From NCBI GenBank assembly GCA_002869465.1, contig PKSW01000072.1, positions 1 through 10,469 on the forward strand: 10,469 nt of DNA. Direction: 5' to 3'. Below, piece by piece: positions 1-7,700 of the stretch. Source of the DNA: Marinilabiliales bacterium. GTDB lineage: Bacteria > Bacteroidota > Bacteroidia > Bacteroidales > F082. Positions within the stretch are counted from its first letter, which is position 1; every line of letters begins with the position of its first letter. Below the pieces are notes generated by a model. That model made no database searches. It was given only the letters and a program-made list of their open reading frames with translations, and was not told the origin of the DNA. Both the position numbers and the translations under genes were made by a program.

Positions 1-1719
1 AAAGGCCATAAGTACTTGAGAGAGTTTGTGTCTGACCCCAATCCCAGGCTGGTTTATCGTATTGGCAGCAATGTGATAGTAAAGGAATTCATATACGCGA
101 AAAGTGAAGATCGCATCCTGATAAGGTATACGCTTCAGGAAGCCGCTGGTAAGGTAACACTCCGTTTAAAACCATTTTTAGCCTACCGGAACGTGCACAG
201 CCTGTCAAAATCCAATATTGACGCTGATACAAAATATAAGCCTGTTGCTAATGGAGCACGCTGGCAAATGTATAAGGGCTATTCACACGTATATATGCAG
301 CTTTCAAAGAAACCTGAGTACATTCATATGCCTGATTGGCATTATAATATTGAATACATCAGGGAACTTGAAAGAGGTTACGAAAGTTATGAAGATCTGT
401 ATGTTCCGGGTTATTTTGAAGTTGATTTGAAAAAAGGAGAATCCGTTGTAGTTTCGGCTGGACTTGAAGAAAAAACACCTTCAGGTTTCAATAAAGCATT
501 CAACGATGAAATTAAAAAAAGAATCCCCCGAAACAGTTATCTCAACTGTCTCTATAATGCTTCAGAGGAGTTTTTTGTAACGATCAACAAAAAAACTGAA
601 ATCATTGCCGGTTATCCCTGGTTCGGCAGGTGGGGACGCGATTCGTTTATTGCACTACCAGGCTTATCCCTGACTAGGGGAAAGGATAAAGAATTTAAGG
701 AAGTTATAAAAACGATGCTCAGCGAATTGAAGGATGGTCTTTTTCCAAATCTCGGGCAGGGGAAAACAGCATCTTACAATTCTGTGGATGCATCACTTTG
801 GTTTTTCTGGGCTTTGCAGCAATACAAACTCACCCAAAATAGCACAGAAGGACTTTGGAAAGAATACGGCCAGCCCATGAGAGAAATAATTTCTCAGTTT
901 AAGAAAGGAACGCACAATGGTATCAAAATGCACGAAAATGGTCTGCTTTGGTCGGGCGAAAAAGGAAAAGCTATTACATGGATGGATGCCATCGTGCATG
1001 GAAAACCTGTAACGGAACGCACCGGCTACGCCGTTGAAATAAATGCTTTATGGTATAATGCCGTTTGTTTTGCCCTGGAACTTGCCAAAGAAGCCAATAA
1101 CCGTCAGTTTGTAAAAGAGTGGGAAACCTGGCCGGAGCAATTCAGAAATTCATTTAAAGAAACCTTCTGGGATGATAAGAAAGGATATCTTGCCGATTAC
1201 GTCAATAATGAAACAAAAGACTGGTCAGTAAGGCCCAATATGATTTTTGCAGTCTCACTGCCTTATTCACCAATCGGTCCATTCCTGAAAAATGCAGTAT
1301 TGGTTAAAGTGCGACAGGAATTATTGACCGCACGCGGATTACGAACACTATCGCCTAAAAACCATGATTACAAAGGCACTTACTGGGGCAACCAACAAGA
1401 ACGCGACCTGGCTTATCATCAGGGAACTGTTTGGCCCTGGTTGATCGGTGCTTTTTCTGAAAGTTACCTGAAATTATATGGCAAACAGGGTATCCCGTTT
1501 ATTGAATCCATTTTTGAAGGTTTTGAAGCCGTAATGCATGAAGCAGGTATAGGAACTATTTCAGAGGTGTATGATGGCGATCCACCACATAAAGCAGGGG
1601 GTGCTATTTCGCAGGCATGGAATATTGCTGAGCTGCTAAGAGTAAGATGGATACTGGATCATTTTGATCAATATATGAAAAATGCTGAAGCTATAACCAC
1701 TAAAGAACTAAGCCAATGA
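1..1719 (+). CDS. Glycogen debranching enzyme, amylo-alpha-1,6-glucosidase (GH133-like), 5'-truncated
   Basis: The enzyme hydrolyses alpha-1,6 branch stubs of glycogen in the cytoplasm. The reading frame is open from base 1 (572 codons). The first in-frame start-like codon, TTG at 16, is internal, so the true start lies upstream; bacterial relatives are roughly 640-650 residues, so some 70-80 residues are probably missing. Residues 1 to about 165 form the end of a beta-rich N-terminal domain. From about 180 onward is the (alpha/alpha)6 catalytic domain of the GDE_C type. Family hallmarks are GYPWFGRWGRDSF (residues 204-216), TWMDA with the probable general acid Asp329, the HQGTVWPW block near 473, and GTISEVYDG with the probable general base Glu522. 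The stop codon overlaps the next gene's ATG (ATGA), implying translational coupling. Family assignment is firm; the catalytic residue roles are by family analogy. It could also debranch dietary starch fragments, but no signal peptide can be judged because the N-terminus is absent. Confidence 0.93.
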   Translation, partial: KGHKYLREFVSDPNPRLVYRIGSNVIVKEFIYAKSEDRILIRYTLQEAAGKVTLRLKPFLAYRNVHSLSKSNIDADTKYKPVANGARWQMYKGYSHVYMQLSKKPEYIHMPDWHYNIEYIRELERGYESYEDLYVPGYFEVDLKKGESVVVSAGLEEKTPSGFNKAFNDEIKKRIPRNSYLNCLYNASEEFFVTINKKTEIIAGYPWFGRWGRDSFIALPGLSLTRGKDKEFKEVIKTMLSELKDGLFPNLGQGKTASYNSVDASLWFFWALQQYKLTQNSTEGLWKEYGQPMREIISQFKKGTHNGIKMHENGLLWSGEKGKAITWMDAIVHGKPVTERTGYAVEINALWYNAVCFALELAKEANNRQFVKEWETWPEQFRNSFKETFWDDKKGYLADYVNNETKDWSVRPNMIFAVSLPYSPIGPFLKNAVLVKVRQELLTARGLRTLSPKNHDYKGTYWGNQQERDLAYHQGTVWPWLIGAFSESYLKLYGKQGIPFIESIFEGFEAVMHEAGIGTISEVYDGDPPHKAGGAISQAWNIAELLRVRWILDHFDQYMKNAEAITTKELSQ

Positions 1720-3002
1720 GAATATTGATGTTTGGGTGGGAATTTCCACCGCATATATCCGGAGGGCTGGGAACGGCTTGTTTTGGACTCACCAAGGGTT
1801 TAGCAAAGCACAAGGTAGATGTCATATTCGTTGTACCAAGGGCATACGGAGATGAAGATCAGCAAGCCGTGAGAATTGTAAATGCCAGCGATGTGCCTTT
1901 CGACTTTAATGATACGGAATATAAAGAATTCTGGAACCGCGTTAAATATATGGAGATCGGATCTAATATTATCCCATACGTCGGGCCTGAAGAATTTGAA
2001 AAAGCGCTTGAACGAAAAGAAAAAAAAGGGGAAAGCTATACCAGCAAGGTTTTCTCAAAACAATATAAATTTTCGGGTAAGTACGGAACCAACCTGATGG
2101 AAGAAGTTTCGCGCTACGCACTCATTGCATCTGCTGTTGCTTTAAAAGAAGATTACGATATTATCCATGCACACGATTGGCTAACCTATCCGGCAGGAAT
2201 TGCTGCCAAAAAATCCTCAGGCAAACCACTGGTTATACACATTCATGCAACGGAATTTGACAGAACCGGCGAGAATGTAAATGATATCGTTTATGGGATT
2301 GAAAAAGAAGGTTTTGAAAATGCCGACAGGATTATTGCCGTAAGCAACCTGACCCGAAATACTGTCATCAACCGCTATGGTATCAATCCTGATAAGGTCG
2401 TAACGGTTTATAACGCCGTTGATCAATCTTTAATCAAAGAAATTGAGGAAGTTAAAAGAAACCTAAACGATAAGATCGTTACTTTTTTAGGACGAATTAC
2501 GTATCAAAAAGGGCCTGAATATTTTATTGAAGCTGCCCATAAAATTCTGAAAAAAGATAAAAACGTAAGATTTGTTATGGCCGGCTCAGGCGATATGCTC
2601 AATAAGATGATTGAACGGGTAGCAGCTTTGCGTATTGCCGACCGTTTTCATTTTACAGGTTTTTTAAAAGGTGATGCGGTCAATAAAATGTTCGCACTGA
2701 GCGATGTTTTTGTCATGCCATCAGTTTCTGAACCATTTGGGATTGTACCACTCGAAGCCATGCGGGTCAACGTGCCGGTGGTGATCTCAAAACAATCGGG
2801 CGTATCGGAAATATTGAAACATGCTTTAAAGATTGACTTCTGGGATGTAGACGCCATGGCTGATTCTATTTATGGATTATGCCATTATGATGCACTTTCT
2901 GAAATGTTTAAAAAGCATTGCAAGGAAGAAGTGGAAAGTTTGAAGTGGGAAGATGCCGCATTGAATGTTAAAAATGTTTACCAGCCGTTTATGCCAAAAT
3001 AA
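1716..3002 (+). CDS. GT4-family glycosyltransferase, probable alpha-glucan synthase-like enzyme
   Basis: This is a GT-B fold retaining glycosyltransferase of 428 residues. The N-terminus carries a glycogen-synthase-like start (WEFPPHISGGLGT, residues 8-20) with the glycine loop that contacts the sugar nucleotide. HAHDW follows at 151-155. The C-terminal Rossmann half has GRITYQKG (259-266; Arg260 and Lys265 are the usual phosphate-binding pair) and the E-x7-E motif, Glu339 and Glu347, in a PSVSEPFGIVPLEAM block. There is no signal peptide or membrane segment, so it is cytoplasmic. The ATG is inside the upstream stop (four-base overlap), with no Shine-Dalgarno sequence. Sandwiched between a debranching enzyme and a GH57 enzyme, it most likely transfers glucose to an alpha-glucan, possibly as the primer or elongating synthase. 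Donor (ADP- or UDP-glucose) and acceptor cannot be read from sequence. Generic database names such as glycosyltransferase family 1/4 would be equally accurate. Confidence 0.9.
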   Translation: MRILMFGWEFPPHISGGLGTACFGLTKGLAKHKVDVIFVVPRAYGDEDQQAVRIVNASDVPFDFNDTEYKEFWNRVKYMEIGSNIIPYVGPEEFEKALERKEKKGESYTSKVFSKQYKFSGKYGTNLMEEVSRYALIASAVALKEDYDIIHAHDWLTYPAGIAAKKSSGKPLVIHIHATEFDRTGENVNDIVYGIEKEGFENADRIIAVSNLTRNTVINRYGINPDKVVTVYNAVDQSLIKEIEEVKRNLNDKIVTFLGRITYQKGPEYFIEAAHKILKKDKNVRFVMAGSGDMLNKMIERVAALRIADRFHFTGFLKGDAVNKMFALSDVFVMPSVSEPFGIVPLEAMRVNVPVVISKQSGVSEILKHALKIDFWDVDAMADSIYGLCHYDALSEMFKKHCKEEVESLKWEDAALNVKNVYQPFMPK

Positions 3003-3050
3003 GAAAATAAACTGCTATATATCAATATTATAAAAAGAAATTAAAATAAA

Positions 3051-4628
3051 ATGAAATCTATTTGTTTATACTTCCAGGTGCACCAACCCTATCGATTAAG
3101 AACCTATCGTTTTTTTGACATTGGTGAGCGAGACGATTATTATGATGATTACACCAACCGGTTCATCATGCAACGTATCGCGCAAAAGTGCTACTTGCCT
3201 ATGAATAAGCTGTTGCTTGATTTGATCAAAGAATTTGGTTCAGCTTTTAAAGTCAGTTTCTCTATTTCAGGTTTGGCTATCGAACAGTTCCATACGTATG
3301 CTCCCGAAGTGCTGGAGAGTTTTAAACAGCTTGCAAAAACAGGGAATGTGGAGTTTTTAGCTGAAACTTACGCGCACTCATTAAGTTCGTTGAAAGATAC
3401 GGATGAATTCACCCGGCAGGTAGAGATGCATGATCAGCTGATACAGGAATTATTCGGTCAAAAGCCAACAACGTTCAGAAATACAGAGCTGATTTATTCG
3501 GATAAAATTGGTGAGGCTGTGGCTAACATGGGATATGATGTGATGCTTACCGAAGGCGCCAAACATGTGCTGGGATGGAGAAGCCCGAATATGATGTATA
3601 CGAATGCGATCAATCCAAAACTTAAGCTTCTGTTAAAAAACTTCAGGTTAAGTGATGATATTGCTTTCCGGTTTTCATTGCAAAGCTGGGCAGAATGGCC
3701 ACTTACCACCAAAAAATTTACCGGTTGGCTCAATGAAATTGATAAGAAAGATGAAGTTGTTAACCTGTTTATGGATTACGAAACTTTTGGAGAACACCAG
3801 TGGGAAGAAACCGGTATTTTTGATTTCATGGCAGCATTGCCTGCAGCTATTTTTAAGAACACCAAATTTGAATTTTCCACCCCTAAAGAATTGGGAGAAA
3901 AATTACAACCTGTAGCCCCTATTCACGTTCCCTACCCTATTTCATGGGCTGATGAAGAAAGAGACATCACGGCTTGGCTTGGTAACGACCTGCAAAATGA
4001 AGCATTTGAAAAACTAAACGCATTGGCCGGCAAACTTCCTTTCGTGCAGGATGAGAAATTAAGAAAGGATTGGCAGTACCTGCAAACTTCTGACCATTTT
4101 TATTATATGTCAACAAAGTGGTTCTCCGATGGGGATGTACACTCCTATTTCAATCCATATGATAGTCCTTATGATGCCTTCATCAACTATATGAACGTTT
4201 TAACCGACTATAGCATCAGGCTGTCGAAATGCAGTGTAGATATGCAGGAAGAAATGGATGACATTAAAGATTCTGTTAAGAAAATATCTAAAAAAACCAG
4301 TGATGTTATAAAAAAGAAAGTCAGTACAACTTCTAAAAAAGTAAAAACGGCTATGGAGAAGGGAAAGGAATTTAGCTTTGAAGATATGAAACATATGTCG
4401 GATGCTGCTATTAAAAAAGTACTAAAGGAAATGGATATTGAAACCATCACCATTGCTTTAAAAGACACAAAAGATGACCTTACAGAACGTGTGCTTCCAA
4501 ATTTAGGAGCAAAAGCACGTAAAAAATATGATGATTTACAGACCGAATTAAAAAAGGTAAAAAAATCTGATATAAAAAAATATCAGAAAGCCGTTGCAGA
4601 TAAGCTCAATGAGCTATTCGGAAAATAA
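3051..4628 (+). CDS. GH57 alpha-glucan-active enzyme with lysine-rich linker and FliG-like C-terminal domain
   Basis: The protein has 525 residues. Residues 1 to about 390 are a GH57 (beta/alpha)7-barrel enzyme. The visible GH57 regions are HQP at 11-13, EFLAETYAHS at 101-110, FRNTELI with probable nucleophile Glu146, and FMDYETFGEH with probable acid Asp242 (the D-x-E-x-F-G pattern). GH57 includes alpha-amylases, 4-alpha-glucanotransferases and branching enzymes, so the precise reaction is open. No signal peptide is visible, which fits action on intracellular glycogen. Residues about 395-438 are a lysine-rich, probably helical linker, and 439-525 resemble the FliG C-terminal domain (described separately). 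As I recall, GH57 homologues in Bacteroides are about 460 residues, so this tail looks like an addition. The ATG follows a 48-bp A/T-rich gap with no Shine-Dalgarno sequence or clear promoter, so it is probably cotranscribed with the GT4 gene upstream. Confidence 0.9.
   Translation: MKSICLYFQVHQPYRLRTYRFFDIGERDDYYDDYTNRFIMQRIAQKCYLPMNKLLLDLIKEFGSAFKVSFSISGLAIEQFHTYAPEVLESFKQLAKTGNVEFLAETYAHSLSSLKDTDEFTRQVEMHDQLIQELFGQKPTTFRNTELIYSDKIGEAVANMGYDVMLTEGAKHVLGWRSPNMMYTNAINPKLKLLLKNFRLSDDIAFRFSLQSWAEWPLTTKKFTGWLNEIDKKDEVVNLFMDYETFGEHQWEETGIFDFMAALPAAIFKNTKFEFSTPKELGEKLQPVAPIHVPYPISWADEERDITAWLGNDLQNEAFEKLNALAGKLPFVQDEKLRKDWQYLQTSDHFYYMSTKWFSDGDVHSYFNPYDSPYDAFINYMNVLTDYSIRLSKCSVDMQEEMDDIKDSVKKISKKTSDVIKKKVSTTSKKVKTAMEKGKEFSFEDMKHMSDAAIKKVLKEMDIETITIALKDTKDDLTERVLPNLGAKARKKYDDLQTELKKVKKSDIKKYQKAVADKLNELFGK
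4365..4625 (+). other. FliG C-terminal-like domain within the GH57 protein
   Basis: Residues about 439-525 of the GH57 protein align without gaps to the last part of E. coli FliG as I remember it. Shared landmarks are FSFEDM (FliG FTFEDL), a KEMD / QEVD pair, the ALK triplet, an NL...A turn (FliG NMSQRAA) and a late QKA. Using the E. coli numbering of the torque-ridge charges, Lys264 corresponds to Lys471, Arg281 to Lys488, Asp288 to Asp495, Asp289 to Leu496 and Arg297 to Lys504, so charge is kept at four of five positions. Known context: this FliG domain is an all-helical module at the rotor-stator interface, and MgtE N-terminal domains are distant structural relatives. Inference: here it probably serves protein-protein contact or localisation rather than motility. 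The alignment is from memory and needs a profile search. Confidence 0.68.
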
Positions 4629-4660
4629 TCAATAATTCTTTAATAAATAATTATCTGCTT

Positions 4661-4689
4661 TTCTCGTTATTTGCAAAAAATAACGAGAA
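4661..4689 (+). other. Perfect 12-bp inverted repeat (hairpin) in the GH57-fusion gene gap
   Basis: TTCTCGTTATTT at 4661-4672 and its exact reverse complement AAATAACGAGAA at 4678-4689 flank a five-base loop (GCAAA). The stem could extend past a G-U pair and one mismatch through two more G-C pairs. It lies 33 bases after the GH57 stop and 26 bases before the next ATG. There is no T-run after the stem on either strand, so it is not a canonical intrinsic terminator. It may be an attenuator, an mRNA processing or stabilising hairpin, or an operator palindrome. No recognisable TAnnTTTG promoter follows it. Confidence 0.7.
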
Positions 4690-4715
4690 GCGCTTAAATA
4701 CAATATTGCATAAAA

Positions 4716-7700
4716 ATGAGAAGACCAGATTATATATTTGAAACAAGTTGGGAGATTTGTAATAAGATTGGCGGTATCTATACCGTCCTGTCAACAAAAG
4801 CTACATGTGTTTTAGAACAATATAAAGATAATTACCTCTTAATAGGGCCAGATGTTTGGAAAGGAACAACTGACAACCCAGATTTCCTTGAAGACGAATC
4901 ATTGTTTCCCGATTGGAAAGTAAACGCTTTGCAGGAAGGACTGAAAATACGAACTGGCAGGTGGAATATCGAAGGAACACCCATGGTAGTATTGGTTGAT
5001 TTTTCCTATTTATTAGCCCGTAAAGATGAAATTTTCGCCAAATTCTGGGAAACCTATCAGCTTGATTCAATACACGGAGCATGGGATTATGTTGAACCGG
5101 CCTTATTCGGCTATACAGCAGGCCAGGTAATTCGCAGTTTTTCAAAATTTTACCTGGAAGAAACCAATAATATTATTGCCCATTTTCATGAATGGATGAC
5201 AGGGACAGGTGTGCTCTATTTAAAATCACGAACACCCTATATAAGTACGGTTTTTACCACGCATGCCACCGTGCTTGGCAGATCCATTTCCGGTGTAGGA
5301 CTTCCCCTCTATTCAAAACTCGAAGAATACGACCCAAAATATGCCGCCAGCGACTTCAAGGTGATCAGCAAACATTCTCTTGAGTCAACTGCTGCTAGGG
5401 AAGCAGATATTCTGACTACTGTCAGCGGCATTACAGCCAGGGAATGCCGCCATTTCCTGGGACGCGACCCAGAAGTAATCACAACCAACGGTTTCGAAGA
5501 GGAATTTGTACCCAAGGGAAAAACATTTAATAAAAAAAGAGAAAAAGCACGCGAAATTGCTATTGAGACAGCAACCACCATCACCGGAAAAACCTATGCT
5601 GATGATACATTATTGGTGATCACAAGCGGGCGATACGAATACCGGAATAAAGGGCTTGACCTGTTTATTAAAGCGTTGGGAAGCCTGAACAAGGCGCAAG
5701 ATTATAAACGCGACATCATTGCCTACATTACCATTCCTGCTGATCAGCGCGGACCAACGGATGTGTTCAGAGGTAAAGAAAAAAGAAGCAATTACCTGAC
5801 GCACAAACTGAATCATTTTGAAAATGACACCATTTTAAATGAAATTATTTACCAGGGCATCACAAACAAGGTAGAAGACAATGTGCATGTGATTTTTGTT
5901 CCGGCATACCTGAACGGCAATGACGGTGTCATCAATCTCAGTTATTACGATTTCCTGATAGGCCATGACCTTTCTGTATTCCCCTCCTACTACGAGCCTT
6001 GGGGCTATACGCCATTAGAAAGCATCGCTTTTAAGATACCCACCATAACTACTGTGGTGGCCGGTTTCGGTGATTGGGTAAAGAACAACTTTAATTTAAA
6101 AACCCCATCGGTGACAGTTATAAAGCGCACCGAATCAAATGATGCGGATGCCATCAAGGAAATTGCCAGAATTATTAAAGAATTTAAAGGCACCGGCTAT
6201 GTGAATGCGGCAAGAGATGAAACAGTAACTATTTTTAAAGAAGCCCTTTGGAAGTCGTTTGTATATCGATATTTTGAAAGTTGGGATATGGCCATTGAAA
6301 TGGCAGAGAAGAGAAAGACAATCCTGCCTAAAATTCCTAAAATTAGTGTACGAAAAGTAGAAGCCAAAATAACGCCTGACCGGCCAGAATGGAAAAAAAT
6401 CATCGTGGAGCCTCCCCTGGCCACAAGCCAGCACCCTTTAAAAGAAATGGCTTTCAATTTATGGTGGTCGTGGAATACTGAAGCCATCGAACTTTTTGAG
6501 AGCATTGCCCCTGAAAGATGGAGGAAATTCGAATACAATCCAGTTCATTTGCTCGAATCCCTGTCATTAGATGAAATTGACAGATTGGCTGCCGACAAGG
6601 ATTTTAACCAACGCATTGAAAAAGTATACAGCCAGTTTAAAGCATATATGGCCGAGGCAGACAATAAACCAAAGGAACAAATTGCGTATTTCAGTATGGA
6701 GTATGGCTTGCATGCCAGCCTGCAGATATATTCGGGTGGTTTGGGAATTCTTGCTGGAGATTACCTGAAACAAGCCAGCGATTCAAATAAAAACCTGATG
6801 GCTATCGGGCTACTTTACAGGCAGGGGTATTTTAAACAATCCTTATCCATACTGGGCGACCAGATTTCGGAATATAAACCCCAGAAATTCACACAACTAC
6901 CGCTCATTCCTGTTAGAGATAAAAACGGAGAATGGGTTAAAGTGAAGATTGCTATGCCAGGAAGAGCCGTAACTGCCAAAGCCTGGAAAGTGAATGTAGG
7001 TCGTATACCTTTATACCTGCTGGATACCGATATTACTGAAAATAATATAGAAGACCGGACCATTACCAACCAGTTATACGGAGGTGATAACGAGCATCGT
7101 TTAAAACAGGAAATGGTATTGGGATTAGGTGGTATACAGTTAATTAAAAGTCTGGTCGAGACACCTGATGTTTATCATCTGAACGAAGGTCATTCTGCAT
7201 TCAGCAGCCTTGAGCGGATCAGGATATTAATGGAAAAGGAAGGTTTTAATTTTGAAACGGCTGTTGAAGTTGTAAAATCAGCTACACTTTTCACCACGCA
7301 TACTCCCGTCCCTGCGGGCCACGATTCATTTGAAGAGCATTTAATGAGAGCGTATATGCCCCACTACAGTGAGTATTTCAAAATAAGCTGGGAAGAATTT
7401 ATTGGGCTTGGACGATTTAACCCTATAAATCAACAGGAAAAATTCTCTATGAGCGTGCTCGCATTAAAGTTGGCACAGCAAGTGAACGGCGTCAGCCAAA
7501 TCCACGGACGGGTTTCACAGGAGATGTTTCAATCCTTATATCCCGGGTATTACACTGATGAAATCCATATCGGCTACGTTACCAATGGGGTGCATTATTA
7601 TACCTGGACAGATAAGATCTGGCAGCAACTGTATAAAAACACCTTTGGAAATGATTTTGTTCATGATCAACCGGATGCCAGCAGGTGGGAAAAGATTTAC

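Noticed and set aside
4208..4468. Minus-strand open frame of 86 codons opposite the GH57 tail (and a similar one at 4200-4394)
   Set aside because: It is the antisense of a lysine-rich, A-rich coding stretch, which automatically gives Phe/Ser-rich open frames. It has no start signals or family resemblance.
4690..4715. Promoter for the fusion gene between the hairpin and its ATG
   Set aside because: No TAnnTTTG match is present; the nearest TTTG is inside the hairpin. Cotranscription from upstream is as likely.
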